From SZUA-36 sp963801195 (GTDB lineage: Bacteria; Pseudomonadota; Gammaproteobacteria; Xanthomonadales; SZUA-36), in the NCBI GenBank assembly GCA_963801195.1, contig CAWDDX010000003.1:434001-498000 (forward strand): a DNA stretch of 64,000 nt. Direction: 5' to 3'. The notes beneath the pieces are model-generated. The model did not search any database. It saw nothing but the letters and a program-made list of their open reading frames with translations, and was not told the DNA's origin. Made by a program: the position numbers and the translations under genes. This document shows positions 47,204-55,942 of this stretch, piece after piece. Numbering within the stretch: position 1 is the first letter of the stretch; every line of letters starts with the position of its first letter.

Positions 47204-48099
47204 AGCACGGGCCGGGTCGCCAACGCCTGCTCTACAATCCTTCGGACACGCAGCGCTTCGGGCTCACTGAGGGCCAGCCTGGGTGAACGTACGATGGCTG
47301 AACCGACACCCGTCAGTTCCTCGACCAACTTGATTTGCTGGACAAACTTCGGTCCGATATCCAGGCTAAGCAAGGGCAGGAACCATTCATACAGCTGCCG
47401 GGCCTCAAGCCACTTGCCGGCACAGATCAAATCGTAGATACGTACCGTTTCCCGTGGAAATGCCACCACCAGGCCGGCCACCCAGCCGACCGCGCCAAGC
47501 GCGAAACACTCGAAGGCCAGGTCGTCAACACCGCAAAATATGGCATACCGGTCACCCGTCCTGCGCCGGATTTCCGGAACTCGGCGCGTATTGGCCGAGG
47601 ACTCCTTGATGGCGACGAATTTGGGATTTGAAGCCAGCGACTCGAAATCGGCGGGGCTCAGGTCGGTGCCGTAGGCCACCGGGTTGTTGTAGAGCATGAT
47701 CGGCACACCGGATGCATCGGCGACTTCCTCGAGGTAGGCCATCGTTTCCCGCCGGTCGCTGGGATAGCGCATCGGCGGCAATAACATGAAACCATCAATA
47801 CCCATCGTCTCCGCCCGTTTTGCATACAGGCAGGCTAGACGTGTATCGGATTCGGCAATACAGGCCAGCAGGGGAACCCGGCCATCGACCTTGTCGATGA
47901 AAAATTCGGTCAGTTGCAGTTTTTCATCCATATCAAGCGTCGGGTTTTCACCCAGCGAGCCAAGAATGATGATGCCGTGTACACCGGCTTCCAACTGAAA
48001 CTCCAGGTGGCTGGCCATCGCGTCGAGATCAAGGCTTGAATCGTCCTTGAACTTGGTCGTTACCGCCGGGAAAACACCTTGCCATCTATTTGTATTCAT
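47200..48099 (-). CDS. DHDPS-family aldolase/deaminase, probable pyrroline-hydroxy-carboxylate deaminase (HypD type)
   Basis: 299 residues from 48099. TIM-barrel DapA family with Schiff-base Lys165 (FVAIKESSANTRR), Tyr137 (MLYNNPVAYGTDL) and the GSLGENPTL loop. In hydroxyproline operons this family turns 1-pyrroline-4-hydroxy-2-carboxylate into 2-oxoglutarate semialdehyde with release of ammonia. First gene of the operon. The final semialdehyde dehydrogenase is not in the window. Confidence 0.82.
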   Translation of the reverse strand: MNTNRWQGVFPAVTTKFKDDSSLDLDAMASHLEFQLEAGVHGIIILGSLGENPTLDMDEKLQLTEFFIDKVDGRVPLLACIAESDTRLACLYAKRAETMGIDGFMLLPPMRYPSDRRETMAYLEEVADASGVPIMLYNNPVAYGTDLSPADFESLASNPKFVAIKESSANTRRVPEIRRRTGDRYAIFCGVDDLAFECFALGAVGWVAGLVVAFPRETVRIYDLICAGKWLEARQLYEWFLPLLSLDIGPKFVQQIKLVEELTGVGSAIVRSPRLALSEPEALRVRRIVEQALATRPVL

Positions 48100-48456
48100 A
48101 TGCTTTTTCACTTTTATAAGATAATATATTACTGATATATCAGAAACATTATAATACCCGGCTAACAGGATTTGCAATGTTTGCCGGTGCGGGATGTTTA
48201 CTGGCCTGATTAATATCTGGCCAATGATAGCGATGCGCCGCCGAGGCTACGGACCGTTCCTGTGGCTGGAAAACTCCTTCGTCACGGCATCACGTCCGCC
48301 GACCAAACCCCTCCCCCAAAGACCGGCAGGAAACAAATTGCATTGGATCGGCTTATTGATATGATTACCTCTTTCAACGCGGATGTCATTTATCCATGAA
48401 TTTACCAGCTATTTATTTCACGAAGTCAGGCTGAGCACCCGCCGCTGGGAAGATTC
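48100..48456. other. Divergent intergenic region, hydroxyproline operon / racemase
   Basis: About 360 bp. The 50 bp next to the operon are AT-rich and hold the dyad at 48132. Towards the racemase I see no clear promoter, RNA structure or ORF. Confidence 0.4.
48132..48143. promoter_or_regulatory. Candidate GntR operator
   Basis: Perfect 12-bp palindrome CTGATATATCAG in an AT-rich promoter-like stretch about 35 bp upstream of the deaminase start. Confidence 0.4.
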
Positions 48457-49227
48457 ATGACATTTCCTTCACCCCTCATCGGAATTCTCGGCGGCATGGG
48501 ACCGCAGGCAGGCCTTGACATGGCGCAAAAGCTCATCGCAATGACACGCGCAACACGTGACCAGGACCACATACCCTTCATCCTGTTCTCGTTGCCCGAA
48601 ACGGTCCCGGACCGTACCGGTTTTCTGCTCGGTCAAAATGACATCAATCCCGCGTATTCAATCGCCGGGCAGTTTGAAAAAATGTCCCTGGCGGGATGCA
48701 CGATAGCGGTCATGGCGTGTAATACCGCGCATGCCGGCCCCATATTCGATGTTGTAACGGCATTGCTGCAGGAAAAGGGTATCAAACTCAGTATCCTGAA
48801 CATGATCCAGGAAACGGTCGCATATATACGTGAGAATTACCCGCAAATACGACGGCTTGGAATTCTGGGAACAGAGGGTACATACCAGACCGGACTCTAC
48901 GGCCAGGCCCTGCAGCAAGCCGGGCTGGAAGCCGTCGTTCCCGGCCCGGAAATTCGGGCAAATATACACGCTGCGATCTATTCGAGCGACTTTGGCATCA
49001 AGCTGGGCGCTGACGTGGTTTCCGAAGAAGCATCAAAGCGGATACATTCGGCCATACGTCATCTTGCCGGCCTCGGCGCCGAGGCCGTCATACTCGGTTG
49101 CACGGAATTGCCATTGGCTGTGAAGGCCAGCCAACTGGACGGGATTCAGATTCTGGATCCCGCCGCAATCATCGCGGAAAAGCTGGTCAGGGAAACCTGG
49201 CCCGACAAGCTTGCGTTGCCGGGTTGA
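48457..49227 (+). CDS. Aspartate/glutamate racemase-family protein
   Basis: 256 residues. Fold with two catalytic Cys: Cys88 region VMACNTAHAG and Cys in VILGCTELPLAV; the start LIGILGGMGPQAGLDMAQ is typical. RacX/YgeA-like broad-spectrum amino acid racemases are the nearest group. It is divergent from the hydroxyproline operon, and a role in amino-acid isomerisation there is possible but unproven. Confidence 0.85.
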   Translation: MTFPSPLIGILGGMGPQAGLDMAQKLIAMTRATRDQDHIPFILFSLPETVPDRTGFLLGQNDINPAYSIAGQFEKMSLAGCTIAVMACNTAHAGPIFDVVTALLQEKGIKLSILNMIQETVAYIRENYPQIRRLGILGTEGTYQTGLYGQALQQAGLEAVVPGPEIRANIHAAIYSSDFGIKLGADVVSEEASKRIHSAIRHLAGLGAEAVILGCTELPLAVKASQLDGIQILDPAAIIAEKLVRETWPDKLALPG

Positions 49228-49255
49228 ATTAAGAAACCAACGTTTGACGGGGCAA

Positions 49256-49286
49256 AAAAAACCGGCATGAAATCTGCCGGTTTTTA
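49256..49286. terminator. Bidirectional terminator
   Basis: AAAAACCGGCA / TGCCGGTTTTT with a 7-nt loop between the convergent racemase and the DUF4097-like gene. Confidence 0.88.
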
Positions 49287-49318
49287 TTCACTACACCAAA
49301 ATAAAACAGCTTAAACAG

Positions 49319-50074
49319 TCATTTTTTACGAATCTTGATTGCACCGTTGACGGTATCGATATTGAGCCTGGCACCGCCGCTGCCAATCTTTCCGTTTAAA
49401 TCACTGCCGACAAAACCCTTGTCCGTTTCCAGTCCGAAATCGCTGGCATTGATACCACCGTTCAGGGTATCGGCGCTGATCTCAACATCAGCGTCTTCGG
49501 GCAGGTTGAGAGTGACGCGTCCGTTGACCGTTTCGACCTTCACACGTTGTTGCCCACCGAGCATGGCGAAGCCTGCCTCGATGCTGCCGTTGACCGTGGA
49601 AAGTTCAACATCGCCCATGAGATCGCTGATCACCAGGCTACCGTTGACCGATTCTGCTGCAACCTTGCCGGAAACACCGCTTATGTTTACGCTTCCATTG
49701 ACCGTTTCCACCGAATCAAGCCGGGTGCCAAACGGTACGATGACTTCATAGTTCACAGAACCGCTGTTATTGCCGTGGGAGAACCAGTGCTTCGATTCGC
49801 CAAGATCCGTTTCCACGACGATTTCATCCGGGGTGTTCGAAGTCTTGATCTTGATACCGTCGAGATCCTTCTGGTTGTCGGCTTTCTTGATTGCAATGAT
49901 TTCAACACTGTCACCGTTTCCCCCGGTTACAGTGATTGAACCGTTTACATTGGATATGCTGAAACGGCCGCCGTCATTGAGCTTGAAGGAAAAGGTTTCT
50001 TCTGCGGTAACACTCGCAAAAAGGCTGCCGGTTGCCAATAACGCGATAACCAGGGTGAATGTGCGGAATTTCAT
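49319..50074 (-). CDS. DUF4097-type secreted beta-repeat protein
   Basis: 251 residues: signal peptide (MKFRTFTLVIALLATGSLFA), then a right-handed beta-helix-like run with the recurring phrase xVNGSI/V (e.g. ISNVNGSITV, VETVNGSVNI, AESVNGSLVI, STVNGSIEAG, VETVNGRVTL, IDTVNGAIKI). This is the DUF4097 putative adhesin pattern. Exported, function unknown; such proteins often sit beside sigma/anti-sigma pairs, none of which is present here. Confidence 0.85.
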   Translation of the reverse strand: MKFRTFTLVIALLATGSLFASVTAEETFSFKLNDGGRFSISNVNGSITVTGGNGDSVEIIAIKKADNQKDLDGIKIKTSNTPDEIVVETDLGESKHWFSHGNNSGSVNYEVIVPFGTRLDSVETVNGSVNISGVSGKVAAESVNGSLVISDLMGDVELSTVNGSIEAGFAMLGGQQRVKVETVNGRVTLNLPEDADVEISADTLNGGINASDFGLETDKGFVGSDLNGKIGSGGARLNIDTVNGAIKIRKK

Positions 50075-50204
50075 GTTGTGTATCCTCTGATTTGTCTATA
50101 GTAATGCATATAGTGGGTTTGATGCGCGTGGAGCCAAACAGGTTTAAACATTTCACAAAAATGAGCAAAATTTTTCTGCGCGGTAGATACAGGAACAGGT
50201 GTCG

Positions 50205-50708
50205 ATGATTCGGAGTAACCAAAAGGCAAATTTACAAATACGTCTCATAGAAGAGGCCGACAATACCGTGGTTGCAAACATTATCCGCCTGGTGATGACC
50301 GAGTTCGAGGCCGTCGGCTGTGGATTCTCGATCGGTGATTCCGAAGTAGACGATATGTATGCCGCCTATTCGCACGAGCGCTCGGCTTTCTACGTGGTGG
50401 AACTGGACGGCCGGGTTTTAGGCTGTGGCGGATTTGGACCCTTGACCGGTGCCGATGAGAAAACCTGCGAATTGCGCAAAATGTACTTCAGGTCTGAATT
50501 GCGGGGGCTGGGCGTCGGCACCCGTTTACTCAAGCTGTGTCTTGAAGAGGCTGCAAAGGCCGGTTATCGAAACTGCTACCTTGAAACCATGGACAACATG
50601 GAACAGGCCAAGCGCCTGTATGGCAGACACGGATTCAAATACCTCGAGCATCCCATGGGAAACACGGGTCACACGAGTTGCGGAACCTGGATGGTCAGAG
50701 AACTTTAG
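50205..50708 (+). CDS. GNAT-family N-acetyltransferase
   Basis: 167 residues from the ATG at 50205. GNAT fold: the acetyl-CoA loop is LRGLGVGTRLLKLCLEEA (R/Q-x-x-G-x-G/A), with the C-terminal YLETMDNMEQAKRLYGRHGF block. The substrate is unknown. Single gene; GTG at 50199 is an alternative start. Confidence 0.86.
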   Translation: MIRSNQKANLQIRLIEEADNTVVANIIRLVMTEFEAVGCGFSIGDSEVDDMYAAYSHERSAFYVVELDGRVLGCGGFGPLTGADEKTCELRKMYFRSELRGLGVGTRLLKLCLEEAAKAGYRNCYLETMDNMEQAKRLYGRHGFKYLEHPMGNTGHTSCGTWMVREL

Positions 50709-50836
50709 CAACTCGAAAGACATGGCCGGGCAAGCTCGCAAAATGCCCTGACTCACTGAAGCCGCAAGGTTCCGTTGCTTACAGACAAGGAAGGGGCAGC
50801 GTGGCCGCTCCGCCAAAGCTTACCCCTACCTTTCGA

Positions 50837-52609
50837 TTATTGCTCAGGGAACAAGGCCACGGGGTTTGTTTCACCCATCATTTGCTGCCGCACCAGTGGA
50901 ATTGGCGGACCACCATAGCCCAGGAATGTATCGTGAAACTCACGCCAGGCACTCCTGCCGCCACGGGTGGCCGTCCAGTCATCACGCAAGCGCTTGATCA
51001 TCAGCTTACCCATCGTGTAATTCAGGTAGGCCGGATCATAGGTGCCGCGGGCTGCCTGCTGAATGGCCGTGCCCTCGCTCTGGAAAGCCTCCTCCATGAA
51101 AAACCGCTTTGAATCTTCGACCGACCAGCCCCGGGTGTGCAGGCCGATCGACGACAGGAATCGTGCGTCACGCAACAGCGCGTTGCTGATCTGGCCGATG
51201 CGGGTCTCAGGATCACCATCGCGCAGTCCAGCCTCGATCATCATCTCTTCGGTGTAATGCGCCCAACCCTCGGCGAAAGCATAGCCGACAAACACGCGGC
51301 CATAGAAAAACGGCGCACGGTTGGCGTGCAGGAAATTCAGGAAATGACCGGGCCAGACTTCATGCACGGAAGTAAATAACAGGTCGGCCTCGCCGGCGAT
51401 GTAATCAGCCTGCACGTCTTCGGGCCAGGCCGGGTTTGGCGGCGAAATGTAGTAGACGGATGGCTGGTTTTTTTCCCACGCCCCCGGAATATTGATATAG
51501 GCGGAATTGGAGCGGGCGTACGGCGGCGCCTCGGCGACCTTGGCTTCCTCGGTGCCGGGGATGCTGACGAGATCCTGCTGTACGATGAAATCGTGTATCT
51601 CACGCAACTGTTCACGTGCGGTTTGCACCGAATCTTCTTCCGGTTTATTGGCCGTCATCTTTGCAAAACACACCTGTAAACTTTTACCCGGCGCATATTC
51701 GGCACAGGCGTCTTTCAGGTTCTGCAGGTTACGCGCCATATCGGCCCGGCCGATGGCCTCGAGTTCGTCGAGCGGGGTATCAACACGCTCGGTATCCCAT
51801 AGCATTTGCCTGAAAAGGTCCTCCCCCAAGGCAAAATCTTCGGTCGCATTTGGCAGGTTGGTTTTAAACCAGTCGGTGATACCCTGCATCGCCTCAATGG
51901 CGCCGGCGTTCGCTTCGGTGAATGCCTGCTGAAGGTCTTCGTTTTCAACAGACGCCCACACGGCGGGAACGTCGTCGCGAAAATAATCCGCATAACCGCC
52001 GAAACCGTCGATACCCAGTTGCAGCCAAGTTCGCGGCATCGGCATGGCGAGGTTCTCACGTATCTGCGCGACGGCCTTGGGCACGTTTTTCAGGTACAGC
52101 GTGAATGCGCGCATGCGCTGCGCAAGCGGTGCGTAGTCAAGCGCGATATACGGGCTGGGGTCCAGCGAGTCGCTCAGCCAGCCAAAATAATACTCCGGAC
52201 TGCGAAATGGCAGCCGTGCCTTCTCCATCCAGAACAGGTCCTGGTCGACACGGGCAAGCAGGTACTCCCGCTGGTACAATTGCTCGGCACTCAGCTGGTC
52301 ATCGGCATATGCCATGGCTTCATCACGCTCTTTGTGCAGACGCGCTATTTCCTTTTCAATCCCAGCCCGGCTCCAGTCCGGAAGCTGGCCGTCATACTCG
52401 TGACGTCCCTGGAACACCGCCCATTGCGGGTGGTTGCTGACATGTTCCTCTATTTGCCGTATGACAAATTTGTCCCAGCTCTCGGGCGCGGTCATTTCCG
52501 TTGGTGGTTGTGAAACCTGCGCAGGTTCTTCAGCCTTGTTGCAGGCTGTGAGTAAGGGCAGGGTGAGAAAGGTCAGCGATATCATCGTACGGGTCAGCAT
52601 GTGGCTCAT
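50837..52609 (-). CDS. DUF885-family metallopeptidase, lipoprotein
   Basis: 590 residues with a lipoprotein signal (lipobox LLTAC). The metal site is HEVWPGHFLNFLHANR, with the Glu ligand in VGYAFAEGWAHYTEEMM. Same family as the gene at 42467 but clearly different in sequence (HExxxGHF against HExxxGHH). Likely a periplasmic or outer-membrane peptidase, next to a peptide transporter gene on the same strand. Confidence 0.82.
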   Translation of the reverse strand: MSHMLTRTMISLTFLTLPLLTACNKAEEPAQVSQPPTEMTAPESWDKFVIRQIEEHVSNHPQWAVFQGRHEYDGQLPDWSRAGIEKEIARLHKERDEAMAYADDQLSAEQLYQREYLLARVDQDLFWMEKARLPFRSPEYYFGWLSDSLDPSPYIALDYAPLAQRMRAFTLYLKNVPKAVAQIRENLAMPMPRTWLQLGIDGFGGYADYFRDDVPAVWASVENEDLQQAFTEANAGAIEAMQGITDWFKTNLPNATEDFALGEDLFRQMLWDTERVDTPLDELEAIGRADMARNLQNLKDACAEYAPGKSLQVCFAKMTANKPEEDSVQTAREQLREIHDFIVQQDLVSIPGTEEAKVAEAPPYARSNSAYINIPGAWEKNQPSVYYISPPNPAWPEDVQADYIAGEADLLFTSVHEVWPGHFLNFLHANRAPFFYGRVFVGYAFAEGWAHYTEEMMIEAGLRDGDPETRIGQISNALLRDARFLSSIGLHTRGWSVEDSKRFFMEEAFQSEGTAIQQAARGTYDPAYLNYTMGKLMIKRLRDDWTATRGGRSAWREFHDTFLGYGGPPIPLVRQQMMGETNPVALFPEQ

Positions 52610-52694
52610 ATAAGGGATCCGGAGAAAATGGAGCGGCCATTCTAGCAGCTGGTGAGCCGTTACTGGCTTATCTTATAGCAACTTGTGTGAAATC

Positions 52695-52722
52695 AAAAAA
52701 GCCCCGGACATTGCCGGGGCTT
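52695..52722 (-). terminator. Intrinsic terminator of the peptide transporter gene
   Basis: AAGCCCCGG / CCGGGGCTT with a 6-nt loop, followed on the minus strand by TTTTTT. Confidence 0.9.
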
Positions 52723-52743
52723 CCATTAACACCATCAAGCGGA

Positions 52744-54276
52744 TTATTTGACGCCGTGCATCAGTTTGTTGATCAAAGGTGCGAATACCAGGTAGGCCAT
52801 ACCGACCGATAAACCGATCCAGAACAACTGCATGTAGACACCCGAATACTGGGTGATGAGGGCTGCCTCCATCGGCGCACCGTGTGCACCGGCGGTGCCA
52901 CCGGATGCGAGGGCGGCAATGATGCCGGCCACATACTGCGCCATCGCAATGGACAGGAACCAGCCGCCCATGGCGAGTCCAACTTCCTTTTCATCGGCCA
53001 GCTTGGTCACCATGCTCAGACCAATCGGCGACAGGCAAAGCTCGCCCGTGGTATGCAGCAAATAGGTCATGGCCAGGAAAATCCACGGCACCAGGCCTTC
53101 CGCATTGGTCATGTTGCCTATCGCAAAGACCAGCAGATAGAAGCCCAGTGCAACCTGGATCAGGCCCAACGCAAACTTGCGGGGAATGGAAGGGTTCACA
53201 TTCATTAAGTCAAGCTTTGGCCACATCATGGCGAACAATGGCGCAAAAATGAGGATGTACAGCGGATTCAGGGACTGAAAGATACCAAAACCACCTGCCC
53301 GCCAGGTTTCCATCGAGCCGTACATGGGTGTCACAAATTCACGGGCAAAAAAGTTCATAGAACTGCCGGCCTGCTCAAACAACGCCCAGAAACAGGAGTT
53401 GGCCGCAAACAGAATAATCATGGCGATGTAACGATGTAGCTGTACCTTGTTTTTCGACTTGATGCCTGCGATGACAAAGTAAGCGATAAGCCCCAGCATG
53501 ATGGCAATCAGCAGATAGCCGAGGATGGTGCTTTCCGACAGCAGGAAGTAAACGATACCCGCCAATACAATGGCGCCTGCGCCGACGGCGAAAAACCGGC
53601 CCCAGCCATCCTTGCCTTTTTCCGGCAAGCCGATATGGCCAAGCGCCTTCTTCGCGACTTGAAGAAACAGGGTCGAGAGGATCATGCCGATACCGGCGGC
53701 AAAGAAACCCCACTTAAGACCCCAGGTTGCACCGATCCATGACGCAGTGATGATCGGCGCAATCATGGCGCCGAGGTTGATACCCATGTAGAAAATGGTA
53801 AAGCCTGAATCACGACGAACATCGCCCGGCGCATATAACTGTCCGATCATGGTCGAGATATTGGGTTTGAAAAGGCCGTTGCCGGCAACAATAAGTGCCA
53901 ATCCGACCAGGAACCAGTTAAGGTCCTCAATAAGCAGCACAAACAATCCTGCCGCCATGATAATGGCGCCAAGCAGGATGGATCTCTGGTAGCCGAGGAT
54001 ACGGTCGGCGATATAACCGCCGGCGATACCGGTCGCATACACCAAAGCCGTATAGCCGCCATAAACAAGACTGGCTTCTGCATTGGCACCCTCACCAAGA
54101 TGTGCAAAAAAAGTGGTGGCCACATAAACCGCCAGCACCGCCCGCATGCCATAGTAAGAGAAGCGCTCCCACATCTCGATATTGAACAACTGCCACAGGG
54201 CCGTGGGATGGCCGAGAAACTCTCCTTTCGGCAATTCGGGTGGCAGGGTGTTTTCCCCATTTGATTGATTGGTCAC
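52744..54276 (-). CDS. POT-family proton-dependent oligopeptide transporter
   Basis: 510 residues, about 14 membrane helices. The N-terminal EMWERFSYYGMRAVLAVYV is the POT motif with the conserved ExxER residues. PNISTMIGQLY and the late block TGELCLSPIGLSMVTKLA are also family marks. It imports di- and tripeptides with protons. The neighbouring peptidases (50837, 54459) fit peptide nutrition. Confidence 0.93.
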   Translation of the reverse strand: MTNQSNGENTLPPELPKGEFLGHPTALWQLFNIEMWERFSYYGMRAVLAVYVATTFFAHLGEGANAEASLVYGGYTALVYATGIAGGYIADRILGYQRSILLGAIIMAAGLFVLLIEDLNWFLVGLALIVAGNGLFKPNISTMIGQLYAPGDVRRDSGFTIFYMGINLGAMIAPIITASWIGATWGLKWGFFAAGIGMILSTLFLQVAKKALGHIGLPEKGKDGWGRFFAVGAGAIVLAGIVYFLLSESTILGYLLIAIMLGLIAYFVIAGIKSKNKVQLHRYIAMIILFAANSCFWALFEQAGSSMNFFAREFVTPMYGSMETWRAGGFGIFQSLNPLYILIFAPLFAMMWPKLDLMNVNPSIPRKFALGLIQVALGFYLLVFAIGNMTNAEGLVPWIFLAMTYLLHTTGELCLSPIGLSMVTKLADEKEVGLAMGGWFLSIAMAQYVAGIIAALASGGTAGAHGAPMEAALITQYSGVYMQLFWIGLSVGMAYLVFAPLINKLMHGVK

Positions 54277-54458
54277 GTTTACAGCTCCAATTTTGTTTTA
54301 AGTGGTTGTTTTTTATTAGCGCGGATATCTACCGCAATAAAAGAATGGCAAGCATACCATTGCCTGCCGCCAATCGCATATTCATAGATCGCCTTTACAT
54401 CGACGTCCGCTTGCGTGCGATAATCAGTTGCATTAATTGAAAGCGCAAGGTGAAGATT

Positions 54459-55883
54459 ATGGATCAAAAAGTTGCACAGGATTTTATTGACGAATTGTGG
54501 ATGGACTCCATCGTTCCCGAACTGGTCGAGTACATTAAAATCCCAAACAAGTCACCCCATTTCGACGCCAACTGGTTTGAGCACGGCTACATGGAAGACG
54601 CTGTCCAGCATATCTTCAAGTGGTGCAAAGCACAGGACGTCAGCGGCATCAGCCTCGATATCGTCCGCCTCGAAGGCCGCACGCCGCTGATCTTCATGGA
54701 GATTCCGGCAACCGGCGGGGCCAGCGCGGATGACACCATCCTGATGTACGGCCACCTCGACAAACAACCGGAGATGACCGGCTGGGCCGAGGGCCTGGGC
54801 CCATGGATACCCGTCATCAGGAACGACAAGCTCTACGGCCGGGGTGGTGCCGACGATGGCTACGCCGCGTTCAGCTCGCTGGCCGCGATCATGGCGGTGC
54901 AAAAACAAGGCCTGCCGCACTCAAGGATCGTCGTCATCATCGAAGCCTGTGAGGAATCAGGCAGCTATGACCTGCCACACTATATCGACCATTTGCAGGA
55001 CAGGATCGGCACGCCTTCGCTGGTGATCTGCCTGGATTCCGGCGCCGGCAATTACGAACAGTTATGGCTGACCGTTTCATTGCGGGGCATGGCCGCCGGT
55101 ACGCTGCGGGCGGATGTACTGGAAGAGGGCGTCCACTCCGGCTATGCATCGGGTGTCGTTCCTTCGAGTTTCCGCATCCTTCGTCAACTGCTGAGCCGGA
55201 TCGAAGATGAAAAAACCGGGACGGTCCTGTTGAAGGATCTGCACGCGGCCATACCGGAACAACGTATGGAACAGACACGGGCCATGGCGGAGGCGCTGGG
55301 TGACAACATCTGGCAGGCCTATCCGTTTGCCGACGGGGTTGAACCGATGGCGGCGAATAACGTTGAACGCATACTCAACCGCACCTGGCGCCCGGCCCTG
55401 TCCTACACCGGCGTCGGTGGCATGCCGGAATTGCAATCCGCGGGCAACGTGTTGCGGCCGTATTCGGCCCTCAAACTTTCGATGCGAATACCGGCGACCA
55501 TCGACGGGGAGGAGGCAAGCCGCATCATGAAGGAGACCCTTGAAGCCGATCCGCCCAGCAACGCCGGGGTCAGCTTTGAACCCGACCACGCGGCGACCGG
55601 TTGGAATGCGCCGGAAATCGCCCCCTGGTTGCATGCTTCCCTGCAAAAAGGTTCGCAGAACAGTTATGGGCTTGACGTCATGTACATGGGCGAAGGCGGC
55701 ACCATTCCTTTCATGGCCATGCTGGGTGAATTTTTCCCGGAAGCACAATTCATGATTACCGGTGTGCTGGGTCCGAAATCCAATGCGCATGGACCGAATG
55801 AGTTTTTACACATTCCCTTTGCCCGTAAACTCACGACCTGCGTTGCGCAGGTTATCGTGGATCACTGCGGACGCAACGCCTGA
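54459..55883 (+). CDS. M20-family metallopeptidase (dipeptidase type)
   Basis: 474 residues from the ATG at 54459 with AGGTG upstream. Dinuclear zinc peptidase: MYGHLDKQPEMTGW (His and Asp), GRGGADDGYAAF (bridging Asp), IEACEESGSYDLP (catalytic Glu pair), CLDSGAGN (Asp), and the final His in NAHGPNEFLH. No signal peptide, so cytoplasmic; it would hydrolyse imported dipeptides. Divergent from the POT transporter. Confidence 0.9.
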   Translation: MDQKVAQDFIDELWMDSIVPELVEYIKIPNKSPHFDANWFEHGYMEDAVQHIFKWCKAQDVSGISLDIVRLEGRTPLIFMEIPATGGASADDTILMYGHLDKQPEMTGWAEGLGPWIPVIRNDKLYGRGGADDGYAAFSSLAAIMAVQKQGLPHSRIVVIIEACEESGSYDLPHYIDHLQDRIGTPSLVICLDSGAGNYEQLWLTVSLRGMAAGTLRADVLEEGVHSGYASGVVPSSFRILRQLLSRIEDEKTGTVLLKDLHAAIPEQRMEQTRAMAEALGDNIWQAYPFADGVEPMAANNVERILNRTWRPALSYTGVGGMPELQSAGNVLRPYSALKLSMRIPATIDGEEASRIMKETLEADPPSNAGVSFEPDHAATGWNAPEIAPWLHASLQKGSQNSYGLDVMYMGEGGTIPFMAMLGEFFPEAQFMITGVLGPKSNAHGPNEFLHIPFARKLTTCVAQVIVDHCGRNA

Positions 55884-55942
55884 CCCCGGCAGTCAATACC
55901 GGCGGAGGTCAAGAAACCCGACCTTCCGGGCGGGTTTTCAAT

